The notes under the pieces: generated by a model
What the model was told of the DNA's origin: nothing
Seen by the model: only the letters and a program-made list of their open reading frames with translations
The model's database searches: none
Program-made: the position numbers and the translations under genes
Source: Mantamonas sphyraenae
Taxonomy: Eukaryota; CRuMs; Mantamonadidae
Length of the DNA stretch: 64,000 nt
Reading direction: 5' to 3'
Assembly (NCBI GenBank): GCA_026936335.1
Contig: JAPMXV010000070.1
Span: 1-64,000, forward strand
Shown: positions 21,175 through 33,000 of the stretch, one piece after another
How positions within the stretch are numbered: position 1 is the first letter of the stretch
Layout: each line of letters starts with the position of its first letter

Positions 21175-22269
21175 TCAAATCGTCCCAGTCACTGCATGTG
21201 GCTTGCGCGTCCCATCCCCTCCATGCTCCTCGTAGCGTTTCTTCAACACCGACACCCGGTGCAACACGCCGTACGGGTTGTAGATCCCCTTGCCCACAAG
21301 CAGCACAATGAACGTCATGCCCAGGTTCAGCACACCTCCCATCGCACCCAACAGGTCCGACGACGTGTACGGCGTGTACGTGATCTGCTGCGAGTACACA
21401 AACGAGCGAGGCAGGATGTAGAGCTCCCCGAACCCGTAGTTCAAGTTTTCGTGCTGCGCACGCAGCGTCGAGTTCGAGCTGTACCTGCGATTCACTGTGC
21501 TCTGTCGTCCCTCAAAGATGACGTCGTGCAGTGTGGTGTTCGGGTCCGCCCCCCATCCGGGGTCCACCTGCGTGTAGTTCAACACCACGTCGTAGTGGAT
21601 CACCGTCACTCCCGTCGCCATGGGTGCCAACACCTGGATGTCCCGTGGGATCTTGCCCCCGTTGGCCTCTCGGTTAAACAGTCCCGTAAACACCACGTCT
21701 GCCGAGAACAGGCCCGTGTTGATCGCGTTGTAGTTCACTCTCCAGATCACTTGAATCGCCTGCCCGTCCTTCAGGTCGTACTTGGCTGGAAACAACAGGC
21801 AATTGCGCAAAGGCACCTCCAGCGACAATTGATTGATGTGGATGTCGTCTGGATGCAGCACAAAGTCACTCAGACAGTTTCTGGCCTTTCCAGGCGACGC
21901 GTCCAACATCCCTCCTTCCAGGATTTTGCACGAAACTGGCTGCAGCGTGTCAAAGAACGGACACACGAAAAAGCCCGGCACGGGCAACGTATTGTTCTGC
22001 GGCTTCAGCAGCTCCTCCTTCAGCGCAAACGAACTCGTGGTCTTTGGGTACTGGATCCCAAAGTACGTCGCCAAAAACGCCATCAAGCACAGCAGCAAAA
22101 TCAGACGCACCATCGTCTCCGGACGCGTCACAACGTCCCGCGCCCACTCCTTCAGCTCCTCCATCGTCGGCTTTTCATATCGTGCCGTCTCATAGTACGT
22201 CACGGCCAGGTCCAAGTTCCCGCCTGCCACAGAGGCCGATCGGCTTGCGCGGTGGTCCTGGTCAGCCAT
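21175..22269 (-). CDS. Two-transmembrane protein with large extracytosolic loop
   Basis: The gene encodes 364 aa from the ATG at 22269. A first hydrophobic segment (VRLILLLCLMAFLATYFGIQY, about residues 62-80) and a second near the C-terminus (LLGAMGGVLNLGMTFIVLLVG) flank a loop of about 220 residues. The loop has several cysteines and Asn-X-Ser/Thr sites (NNT, NYT, NST). The GGVLNLG stretch entering TM2 recalls the GG-L-LG pattern of degenerin/ASIC-type channels, and the topology also recalls TMEM206, but no diagnostic motif was found. I do not recognise the family. An upstream in-frame ATG at 22359 is only 19 bp from the Vps10 gene's stop, so the shorter start is preferred. Confidence 0.65.
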   Translation of the reverse strand: MADQDHRASRSASVAGGNLDLAVTYYETARYEKPTMEELKEWARDVVTRPETMVRLILLLCLMAFLATYFGIQYPKTTSSFALKEELLKPQNNTLPVPGFFVCPFFDTLQPVSCKILEGGMLDASPGKARNCLSDFVLHPDDIHINQLSLEVPLRNCLLFPAKYDLKDGQAIQVIWRVNYNAINTGLFSADVVFTGLFNREANGGKIPRDIQVLAPMATGVTVIHYDVVLNYTQVDPGWGADPNTTLHDVIFEGRQSTVNRRYSSNSTLRAQHENLNYGFGELYILPRSFVYSQQITYTPYTSSDLLGAMGGVLNLGMTFIVLLVGKGIYNPYGVLHRVSVLKKRYEEHGGDGTRKPHAVTGTI

Positions 22270-22378
22270 GGGAATTCTCTTGGGCGCCTCTGCGACGCCA
22301 CCGCGCTTGCAACCACACCTCCCACCCCACCCACAACCCCTTTGCAAGCATGCCAACAAACAGGAATTTGTTCAACCC

Positions 22379-25300
22379 TCACACCGCACCTTCTGCATCC
22401 GTCGACCCACGATGCCTTGCCGACACCAAGCTTTCAAACAGATCATCATCGTCCTCATCCTCATCCTCTCCCGCTCCCGCTCCCGCTCCCTCTCCCTCTC
22501 TCGCTCCCATTCCCGCCGCCGCCCCACCCGAATCTCCATGCCTCGCCGACACCAAATCCGCAAACAAATCATCCGCCTCCTCCTCCTCCGCATCCTCCTC
22601 CACAACCTCCTTCTTCTCAGCTCCAGCCTTCCCTTTCCCCGTCCCTTTCCCTGTCCCTTGCTCCCTCCCATGCCTCGCAGACACAAGATCTTCAAACAAC
22701 CCGTCCTCCTCCTCCTCCTTCGCCTCTGCCGGCACCTCCACCTCCCTGTACACCCCATCCTCCAGCCGTACATCCTGCACCTCTCCCCACGGATCCTGTT
22801 CACCACGAAGCGGCCTATAGTGCTCCTCCTCCATCCCCAGCGTCTGCTTCGCCCGCGTCAACAGCCTCTCTGCAGCCGCCCGGTTCCTGTGGCTCTTGCC
22901 CATCCACCTGTATCCATAACACCCGCACGCCGCCAAGCCCACAATCACAATCAGCGCAATCAGCCATCCCGACCCTTCTTCTTCCCCAGGCGGCACCTCG
23001 GGAGAATGAGGAACCACAGGCCCGTTGTTGTTTGCGTTCGGGTCGTTCGGTGTCACGGGCGTCGGCGCTGGCGTCGGCAGCGTGTGCGGATCCGGATTCG
23101 GCACAACCGTAGGCTTGGCCACAGGCGTCGGCGACGGTGTGTGCCCTGGGCATGCCACCATCTGCGGCTCCCGCAACTTTGCAACGCCGTTGATGCACGT
23201 GTCTCCCGCAATGCGTCGGTATCCACGCGACACCTTGTACTGCACGTCGCACTTTGCAGGCACCGCGTTCATCTTGGCTGCTTCCTCCTTGTTGGTCACC
23301 TCGCACGGCCCGTTTGCACTCTTGCGCTCGTAGTACACGTCGCACTCAAAGTCCGCCTCTTCGCACTCGCACGACGAAATGCGCACCGGCCACTCCTGGT
23401 TCTTCTCCACATAGCACTCTGCGGCTCTCTTTCGCCGCTGGTATGTGATCTGATGGCCCAGCAGGCACTTGCCATTCAGCGTGTTTGCAGGCGTCCAAAA
23501 CTCAAAGTCGTCTTTCCCGCACGCCCGCTCAAAGTAGTTCGTAAAATCCAGCATCAGCACAACCGTCTTTCGTGTCTGTGTGTCTGTTCCGTACACCAGA
23601 AACTTTCGAATGCGCGAGCTCTCCTCGATCACAACGTTCTGCACACGCAGCGGCGACGACACACTAAACGTCGCGTTCTGGAACGTCTTGCCCAGGTCCA
23701 TCGAGAACCACAGCACGTTTGTCTCCCGTGTGTTTTCCGCCAACACCACAATCGCTCCGTGGTTGCCAAACTCGTACGTGTGCGATCCCTGCCGGATTTC
23801 CACCCAGTTCAGACCGGCGTCCCGCGACATGTACACGTTTGTTTCAGACAGCTCCGCAGTGTCTCCAAGCGTCTGCCCTACGTTTCCCTGCGCCAGAATC
23901 AGACCAGTGGCTGTCGGGCTGCTGTACATCGGCACCGTCGACCCGAAGCCCGGCCGCGCCAGCACGTGCAGATTCAGCGAGCATCCTTCGCACGCCACAT
24001 CCTTTCCTGCCGCGTCCACTGTCGGCGCAATCAGCTTGCTCCACGTCGCCCCTTTGTTGAAGGTCACCATAGTCACCAGCTCCACCGACTGCGAATCGGG
24101 GGCGTCCTCAAAGTTGTTCACTACGTTCGCAAAGTAGATCCCTTCAAGGCCCTTGTGCTTGTGAAAGTCGCACTTTTGCGTCTCCGGCGCACAGAACACG
24201 TGCTCCAGCGATTGTGTGTACCTGTCGCCCCGCCGATTGCTCAGATACACCGTGCTGAACACCTTGTTCTTCGGATCCTGGTTGATCGCCAAAAACACGC
24301 TGCCTTCAGACACGTCCAGCACCCAGTACTCCTTGTAGATCAGCGGCGCATCCAGCAACGCCGCCCTGAATCCCAGCATAGGGTTGTTGCTCACCAGCAG
24401 CTGCAGCGTCATGTCCTCCTTCACCTGCGTCACCATGCTGTAGAACGGCGGGTACACGTGGCTTTCCGTCGCGTGCTCGTACTCCACCTTCTTCAGCGTC
24501 CCGTCCGTCAGCAGCAGCACCTCTTTGCGCTTGTCCAGCGTCCCACATTGGTACTTGTCCACGTTGTACGGGAATCGCGTCACCAGCACCTCTGCGGGGC
24601 CTGTTGCCCACGCAACATCCTCCACCCGCTCGCTCATCAGCGTGAACTTCTTTCCAAAGTCCTCGCTCAGGTACACCTTGTAGCAGCAGCCCCAGTTGTT
24701 CGGCAAAGCGCACTCGTACTTTGCTGCCAGCACATACGCCGCACGGTACGGGTGCAAAAGCAACCTGTCGATGCCCATCTTCTGCGGCAGCTCCGCGTAT
24801 GTCGTCCCGCTATCCACTGTCGACCAGTGCGTGTCTCCCACTCCGACAAAGATCAGGTGATTCGGCGTCGACTTGGACCCCACAACAAGCTTTACGCCGC
24901 CCTTCGCGTTGAACACCGTCTGCTCAACAAAGTTCCGGCCCCAGTCGTACGACCGATACACACGGTGTTCCTTTGTCAAGATAAACACCGTCTGCCCAGT
25001 GTCTCCCACATAGTGCACGTACGAGATGGCTCCCTCGATGCCCGTAAACTGCGCCGCACCCGCGTTTTCCACCCCGCAACCCCCGTCTGCGTGTCAGCTT
25101 CCCATTTACCCTCTCCTCCCCCCGCTCCCTCCACTCAATCCCAAGCCCACCCGCACCTTCTCTCCGTCCCACCTCATGCCCCTCACTCCTTCCCGCCCGT
25201 TCCCCCGCCCCACTCCCTGCCTCTCCTCCTCCAATCCCTCCGTTGCCTCCCTCTTCAAAGAAATGACCGCCACTCAAACGTACCACGTGTTTGACAATCC

Positions 25301-25421
25301 GCTGCTCATTCGCCCCATCCGTAGCCGATACAAGTGCTGTTCCCGTTGTCGCCTCCGTTTGCAACGCGACCAGCTGTCCCACCATCAACATGATCACCAC
25401 CACACTCGTGCGCATCATCAT
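22379..25421 (-). CDS. Vps10/sortilin-family sorting receptor
   Basis: Two exons are predicted: 25421-25284 (signal peptide, MMMRTSVVVIMLMVGQLVAL) and 25048-22379, with intron 25283-25049 (GTACGT..GCGCAG, phase 0), 935 aa. Joining gives KHVFTGIEGAISYVHYVG, the usual start of a Vps10 beta-propeller. Repeated Asp-box-like blades follow (YRSYDWGRNF, YLSEDFGKKF, YMSRDAGLNW, WFSMDLGKTF), then the Cys-rich 10CC region (CECEEADFECDVYYE). A Pro-rich stalk and one TM segment (about 735-757) follow. Known members sort luminal cargo between Golgi and endosomes. The acidic cytosolic tail carries three copies of a motif ending LVSARH (GLFEDLVSARH, DLFADLVSARH, DLFESLVSARH), probably adaptor-binding sites. 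Confidence 0.9.
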
Positions 25422-25494
25422 GGCAATTCTCGTTGGACTGGACGTCCCACCGCTCCTCCTGCCCCCCCGTACCCAACCTCCCCACCCACCCATC
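25422..25494. promoter_or_regulatory. Short bidirectional promoter (Vps10 / transporter)
   Basis: Seventy-three bp separate the predicted start codons of the Vps10 receptor (minus) and the amino-acid transporter (plus). The interval is C-rich on the plus strand. No TATA element is evident. Confidence 0.4.
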
Positions 25495-27030
25495 ATGACA
25501 CGCACCCCCAACATCGTCTTTCTCAACACATTCTTCATCACCATTGCCACCGTCCTAGGCACAGGCATCCTCGCCCTTCCCGTCAAACTCTCCCGCAGCG
25601 GCTTTGCTCCCTACCTCGCCACCTACGCCCTATGCCTCGTCATGCAAACTGCCCTCCTCTACTTTATGACCGAACTCCTCCAGCGTTCCCGTGCTCTCCT
25701 CCTCGAGCGCCACGGCCGCTTTGCCGGAATGCACCCCCTCCAAGACGTCTCCGACTCGGTTCATGCACCTCAACCCGAAACTGGCATGGCCGACGACGAC
25801 GACGACGACGACAGTGACGCTGACGACGACGTCGACATCGGCCACCACCGACACCCATCCACTCCCGACGACTCTCCCTCCTCGCCCGCCACCTCCTCTA
25901 TCCTCCCGTCTGCCAGCGACGAGGAAGTCGACGCCATCCTTGCCACAGTCGGCAAGGCTGCACAAGGCGAGCTCGACCATGGACCCGACCTCCACGCCAT
26001 GGGCAAGATGTTTCTGCCCCGCGCCCTCCGCTGGATCTTTGACGCCGCCGTCCTCCTCCACTTTGTCACCATCATGATTTCCTACGGCCTGGCAGGCTCC
26101 GAGGCCTACGGCCAGCTCTTTGACGTCGACTACCGCTCCCTCATCACCCCGTTTGTCGTCCTCCTCTCTCTCATCGTCATCTTTGGCTCTCGCCAGCTCG
26201 CCGTCTTTGTCAGCGCTCTCACATTTGCCAAAGGCAGCCTCCTCATCGTCATGGTCCTCATCACAGGGTACGTTTCCACCCTCAGCGACGTCCACCCCGT
26301 TGACGACTGGATGCAAGTCGGCCAGCCCTTCCTCATGGGCACTGTCGCCCTTGGCGGCGCCGTCAACCTCATGCCCGTCGCCTTCCGCAGCGTCGTCCAC
26401 AACAGCCGCGACATTGCCCGCTTCCGCACTGCTGTCGTCGCTGCCCTTGCCGCCGTGTTTGTCCTCAACGTCCTCTGGTGCCTCTTCATTCTCGAGATTG
26501 TGCCCCAGGGTCTCCTCGACGCCGCTGCCTCGCGTGGCGAGATCGCCACGGTTCCGCTCATTGCCGTCATCCGCTCCCAATTCCCTGCCCAGGCCTGGGT
26601 CGGCATCTGCGTCGATGTTTTTATTATGCTCAGCATCACCGTCAGCTTCGTCACCATTGGCATGGGCCTTGTCCACGTGCTCGACGGCTACGCTTCCGAA
26701 CTCCACGCCCTGCGCCTCTTTCGCACGAGGCCCCGCTGGCTGCCCCGCGCCCTTGTCTACACCTCGGCCTTTGGCACTGTCTATGTCTTTGCCATTGCCA
26801 ACCCGCGTTCTTTCCTCCTCGTCATGGAGTTTCTCACATCCATTGCCCTCAACCTCGAAGGCGGCCTCTTCATCACCCTCATGGTCGCCCGATCCCGCTC
26901 CATCGTCCCCGGTGACATGGCCTGCTCCCTTCCCCCCTGGATGTACCGCGCCCGCTGGTTTGTGGGTGCCTACTTTGTCTCTGCCGTCATCTACGGCGCC
27001 GTCCGCGGCGGCGGCGTTGCCGTCGGCTGA
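25495..27030 (+). CDS. Amino-acid/auxin permease-like multi-TM transporter
   Basis: The gene is a single exon of 511 aa from the ATG at 25495, which opens directly into TM1 (FFITIATVLGTGILALPVKL). The GTGILALP motif is typical of amino-acid permeases (AAAP/aromatic amino-acid families). About eleven hydrophobic segments are visible. An acidic and Ser/Pro-rich insertion (about residues 95-155, containing a run of seven Asp) lies between TM2 and TM3 and is presumably cytosolic. Later segments include MGTVALGGAVNLMPVAFRSV, a pattern seen in TM6 regions of this superfamily. The substrate cannot be told from sequence. It lies 48 bp from the convergent Furry-like stop. Confidence 0.8.
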   Translation: MTRTPNIVFLNTFFITIATVLGTGILALPVKLSRSGFAPYLATYALCLVMQTALLYFMTELLQRSRALLLERHGRFAGMHPLQDVSDSVHAPQPETGMADDDDDDDSDADDDVDIGHHRHPSTPDDSPSSPATSSILPSASDEEVDAILATVGKAAQGELDHGPDLHAMGKMFLPRALRWIFDAAVLLHFVTIMISYGLAGSEAYGQLFDVDYRSLITPFVVLLSLIVIFGSRQLAVFVSALTFAKGSLLIVMVLITGYVSTLSDVHPVDDWMQVGQPFLMGTVALGGAVNLMPVAFRSVVHNSRDIARFRTAVVAALAAVFVLNVLWCLFILEIVPQGLLDAAASRGEIATVPLIAVIRSQFPAQAWVGICVDVFIMLSITVSFVTIGMGLVHVLDGYASELHALRLFRTRPRWLPRALVYTSAFGTVYVFAIANPRSFLLVMEFLTSIALNLEGGLFITLMVARSRSIVPGDMACSLPPWMYRARWFVGAYFVSAVIYGAVRGGGVAVG

Positions 27031-27078
27031 AACCTCACCACGTAACAATCACCACACATCCTTCATTTCCCGGTGCCC

Positions 27079-30000
27079 TCACGAAAGCATCCCGCCCTCA
27101 ATCCACTCCCGGTACGTGCTCGTCCTGATAAACTTTGCAAAAACCACCTTCACCAGATACGTCAGCACCTCCTCCTTGGCTGCTCGGAACAGATCTTTCG
27201 GCGCCTCGTTCCCAGCGCTCTCATACCGCCGCACCACCTCCACACGCGTCACGCTGTCCACTTCCACGGGGTCGAACGCGCTCATGCTCACAAACCGATC
27301 CACAATGCTCTTTGCCTTGAACCCTCGCTTCGTCGCGTTCTCCTCCCGTTCATAGTCTTCGATCGCTGCGAAAAAGTTGATCCACGCCGCCTCAAAGTTC
27401 GACTCCACGTATGCCTCAAATGTCGGCCTCAGCTGAGGGCGCTTCAGAATCCTCTTCACTGCCACCTCCTCGGGGCTCTTCTTCTTCTTCTTCTTCTTCT
27501 TTGCGCTCTTGTCCACCGTGTCCACTACGACCACCTCCTTCTCCACCTCAACCTCCACCTCAACCTCCACCTGCTCCTGCTCCTTCTCCTTCTCTGCTTC
27601 CTCCTCCTCATTCACATCTCCTGCCACTCCGCTCAGGTCCACCTCCACCTCCTCTTTCCCTGCCTGCTCCACTTCCTCCACTTCCACCTCTGGCCGCATC
27701 CACGCTCCCACCAAATCATCCACATCCCGCGCCTCAAACCCACCCTCTTCCTCTTCCACCTCGTCCTCCTCCACCTCCACCTCCACCTCCACCTCCGCTT
27801 CCTTTTCCCTCTTCACCTCCACCTCCACTTCCACCTCCCTTTCCCTCTTCACCTCCACCTTCTCCCTCTCCGCCGCAACAACGCCACCTCCTCCATCCAT
27901 CCCCTCCATCGGCCCCACATCCACTCCACCCCCACCAGCTACATCCACAATCACCCCCAGTGCATCCACGGCCATGGCCAGACCATCTGCGACCACATCC
28001 ACCTCCTCCATGTCCACCAGCGTCACTGCACCACTCGAACGACTGCTTCCAATCGCCAGCTCCTCCTCCTGGTCCGCCAACACAAGCATCAGCACCTGCA
28101 TCAGCGTGCGCATCGGCTCTTCTGTCGACGACCCGTGGTTCTCCATAGCCAGTTTGATCAGCGCCTGGAAATCGTCCACATACCGCCACGACTCCCCTTG
28201 TACAAGCAGCACCGCCGCAATCTGCAGCACATACCCGCGGTACTGCTTCGGTCCCGTCCGCAGCATGTTGGTCAGGAACATCGCCGTGTTGCCCACATGC
28301 ACGGGGAAAAACTCGGCCACAAGCACCCCGCACAGGTCTTCCAGGAACGTCTCCGCTTCCTCGTACCCTCCACGCGCAAACCGCTGCAGCAGCTCGTCCA
28401 CGTCTTCATACCCAAAGTGCAACAGCAGGCCCGACAGCTCGCTCACCACGCTCGAGATGTACATCTCCTCCACCATGTCCCCCACCTCTGTCAGCGTCCG
28501 TCCGCTGCCCAAGCTCACCTCGCTCTGGTCCACACTGCTTGCCACCGCCTCTCGCGCCAGCACAGCGTGCAGCATCCACGGCAACACCGCCATCACCTGC
28601 AAAAGCACACGTGCAGGCGATGCGTCCACAATGTCGTCGTTCAGCACTCGGCACGTGCGACCGAGCAGCGCAAGCGCCTCCAGCTCCGTCCCCTCGATTG
28701 CCATCCCTTGCACCACCCACGGCAGCATTCCTTCAAACGCAGGACGCCACTCGCTGCAGTATGCCCACAGACGCCGCGCAGACTCCACCTCACGTGCATC
28801 CTCGCTCTCGTCAAACCGCAACGCTGCGCCGCTGTTCAGGTACGCCACAAATCCGTCGTCGTTTAGCATTGTCAGCGCCATACGCACCGCCTGCTGGTAC
28901 ACCTGGCTCCAACGCTTCCCGTCGCACCGCAGCAACGCGCACACACTCCAAAACAGGATCGGGTATTTCACCAGCTTGCCCTTGTTGCGCAGGTGCACAA
29001 TCACCGCGTGCATCGTCCGCAGCTGCGACTGCACACGTGCGTACAACAGCTTCTCTTGCTCCTTCTCCCGCTCGCTCAGACGTCCCTCCTCCACCTTGAG
29101 CAAACTGTGCACACTCTCCTGCACAGCACCCACAAACGCCACCAGCGCACGCCGGTTCACAGGGTACAAGTGCGACCTGTAAATCTGCGATCCCTTGATG
29201 CTCATCGCCGCGTCGCTGCACCCGATGCTCCATCGCAGAGCCTCCGCGCTCATCAGAGACACGCTCTGAGGCGACGCAACCTCAAGGTACCGCTGGATGT
29301 CCCGCAGCATGTCGTCAAACAGTATCTTCTTCCCGTACCACGGCGAGCAAAACGTCGCGTCGTCCACCTCCACACGCCCTTCCGGATCGTCCCCCATTTC
29401 CAGAAACACAAGCTCAAACTTCGGCTGCGCTCCCATCATAAAGATCTGCCGGAACGCCTTGTACTGCCGGTCCGTCTCTGGGTGCGCTTCCAGTGTTCCT
29501 GCTCGCGTCACAAGCGCAAAGATCGCGTGGTTGAACAGCTTCCGCACCCCGCGGTTCAGGTTGCTCTCGTCTCCCAGTCCGCGCAGGTGCAGGAAACAGT
29601 AGTTGAACACCGTGTGGATATGTCCAAGCAACGGCGAAAAGTCCTCTGCAATCAGTGTCGTCAGCATCGTCACAATTGCCTCCGACTCGTTGTCAATCAG
29701 CTCCGTCATCGTCGCACGCGGCCCTTCCTCTGCCCCACCTTCCTCCGTCGCCTCTTCTCCATCCGCACCCGCCTCCTCATCCTCCACATCCTTCTCCTTG
29801 CCCTTGCCCTTGCGCTTCGCCGCTCGCTCTGCCTCCTTCTTTTCCCGCTTCTCTCGCTTCGCACGCTCCTTCTCCTCCTTCGCCTTTGCCTTTGCCGCCT
29901 TTGCTTTTTCCTTTTCCCGCTCCTTTTTCTCCTTTGCGTACGCCTTTCGCTCTTTGCTCGTCATCTTTGCCAGTTCCTCCTCCGTCTTTTCCTCTTTGTC

Positions 30001-33000
30001 TTCTTCCTCCTCCTCGTCCTCTTCACCTTCCTCACCTTCAGCCTCTTCCTCTTCTTCCTCATCTTCCTCTTCCTCTTCCTCCTCCTCGTCTCCCGCCTGC
30101 CCTGGTACCTCTGCGCCTCTGTCTCCATACCTCTTCAGCATCTCCTCTTCCAGCTCCTTCCTTCGCTCAAAACTAAGCTGTTCCACCAGCGTGCTCACCA
30201 CTCCCTGCGGGTGCAATCGGTACAGCGCAATCACAATCTGCGAGCTAAACTCCTCGTTGTCTGCCACCTCCACGCTCGAGTCCACAATGAAACTCATGAT
30301 CACCTTTAGGTTTGCGGGCGCACCCAGCCCACCACGCACCGCCGGCTCCGCGTGGCCCAGCTGCTCCCACACCATCAACAGCTCCGCTGGGATCCGTTGC
30401 ATCTCCTCTTGGATCTGCAGCGACATGTGGAAAGTCTGCTGCAAAAAGTCGTGCGGTCCCTCAAACTTGCGCATCGCCTTGGGTGGACGCGGAAGCGTAG
30501 GTTTGGCCAGCAGCGACACGTTGCCGCCCCATGCCGCAAGTGCCTTCAGCACGTTCACCTTTGTCTCCCCGGGAATCTCGTGGATCTGCGTAAACGCCTC
30601 GGCAAACACTTGCTCCGTAAAGATCGCACACCGGCTCGCTGTCAACTGAGCCACACGCACCAACGACGTCTGGATGGTGCCCAGTCCCGCCAGAAACGAC
30701 GCACGCGCGCCATAAAACTCAATCTCAAATTCGTCGTCGTCCAGGTTGGCCCTGTCCATCGCCGCCGCCTTGCTCGCGTCCGCGTATCCGCAGAACGACG
30801 TCGACAGCCGGTACAGCAGGTCAAACGCACGCACACGCGTACGCATGTCCGAAAACGACAGATACAGCGTTGCAAGCAGCAGCAGCGACCCCGCGTGCGC
30901 CTGGCTCGTCATCGTAAACTCCTGTTGCAACCGTCGCTCCTCCGCCGTCTCCAACTCAGCGCCGCTTCCGCTTGCCCGTCCAATGTCCCGATGGTACCTC
31001 GCCAGATCAGTTGCGTTTCCTGTGCTTGGCGGCACCAGTTCGCTCTGAGCACACAAAAACTGGTCGCAGATCGCGTTGAAAAACATCGGCGCACTCGAGT
31101 CGTCCGTCGTGTAGCTGTACGCAATGTACGACGGCAGCAGCTCCTCATAGTTGAACGCAAGCAGCGACGACAGCACCTGCCCTCCCGCTGCCTCCACCTG
31201 CACGAACCAACTCAGCTCCTGCGTCGTGAATTCCTTGCCGTCCTCCCACAGGCCGCCGGCCTTCATCAGCTTCTCCACAGCACTCATCGCCGTCTCCTTC
31301 ATCAGCTCCACTCGTCGTTCGTACGCCTCACGCACAGCCGCCTGCTCTCCCTTCTTGTGCTTGCTCACCACCTGCTTCTCGTGCCGCTTCTGCTCCCGGA
31401 TCCACCGCACCTCGCTCTCCTCGCCCACGCCGGTAAACACCTCTTCAAATTCCACCAGCGAGCGCAGCATGTCCATGTCCCAGTGCTGCAGGATCGGCGT
31501 GCACGGCAGCAGCTTGATACGCAACGGGCCCCGGTTCCACAGGTCCACGTTTGGCTCAATCGCTTCGTCCAGCACCAAATAAATCAGCTGCGACAGCTCC
31601 AGTACGTACGTTTCATCAAAGCTCACCTGAAGTTTCTTGGAACCCATGGTGCCGTTCTGCCACAGCAGTTCGTAGCTATCCTGCACAATGCCGCACAGCT
31701 GCGCCAGCGCACTCTCGCCGTACTCGCCTCCAAGCACCTCTTCAAACTCGGGGATTCCCGCACACGCCACCAGCAGGCCCAGCACTCCTCGCCGAAGCTC
31801 TCGCTTCATCCCGTGCTCTCCTCGCTCCTTCTTTTCTTTCTTGCTCGCCGGCTCCTGCGTCAGGTACCCGTACACATGTTGCACCATCGCCGCGCTCACG
31901 CTCGCGTGGCTGCAGCACAGTGCCTTGTGCACCATTTCCACAACCCACTCCCACGGGTGCTCCGACCACGCCACAAACAGATCAAAGATCCCCGTCAGCA
32001 CCAGTGGCTCCTTCTGCTTGCCCTTCTTCTTGCTCTTCTTGCTCTTCTTGCCCTTGGTGCCGCTGCTCTCCTGCCCTTCCTCCTCTTCCTTGGCTCCGCT
32101 CAGGTCACCGCAGCTCATCAACATCGTCAGATACAATTGCATGCGCGCCACCATGTCTGTGCGCACCTTGCCCTCACGCACCCCCTTCTGGTCCGCCGGA
32201 TCCACCACCTTTTCGCTCATCACCTGCACCTTCTTCAGAAGCGACTCTTGCAGAAGCCCGATCGTCTCGTGACAGTCCGCCTTCACCAACGCGTGTCCGA
32301 TCTCTGCGAGGTAGAACGGATACAGTTCACGATACTCCATGTCCTCTGCCACATCTTCCAGACTCGGTGGCGTCGCCTCGGTGCTCAGGTCCACCAAGTG
32401 CTCCAGGAATCCAGCCTCGTACACAGCCGCCATCTGCCGGCCCCTGCCCGAAATTGTGTCGCGCTCTCGCTCAATCGTGTCCCAAACCCTGTCGTACGCA
32501 CTCGTCACAACCGCTCCTCGTCCACTGCTGCTGCTGCTGCTGCTTGCGCCGTATCCGTCTTTGTCCAGAGCACTTGTCATTTGCCTGTGCAGCGTGCGTG
32601 TCACGCGCAGAAAGTGCGTCGCTTGGTCGCGTACCGCTTCGTTTGTGTCGCACATCATCTCCAGTCCCACCGCCTCCCACACCTGGAACTCTTCCTCCTC
32701 CACAAACACGTACGCCTGGATGCGCTCCTTGTCGTCTCGCGTCATCTCCAGCTTCACATAGTCGTGCCACATGTGCACAAAGTTGCATGCGTGACGCACC
32801 ACATTCAGCACCTCGTCTGCTCCGCGCCACCCGTCGTATTGCATCAGCTCTACAAACCCGCGCATCACCGCCGGACGCAGCTCCGGATGCTTCACCACAA
32901 CCTGCTGCAGCAGATGCAGCGCCTGCGTGCCCAGAGTCTTGTCTCGCAGCGCCACCAGCTTGCCCACAAACAGAGTGTCCGAATTGCTGAACGACCCCAG

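Noticed and set aside
21175-22359. CDC50/LEM3 flippase subunit
   Set aside because: Topology is similar (two TM, large glycosylated loop) but the typical CDC50 motifs near TM1 and in the loop were not found.
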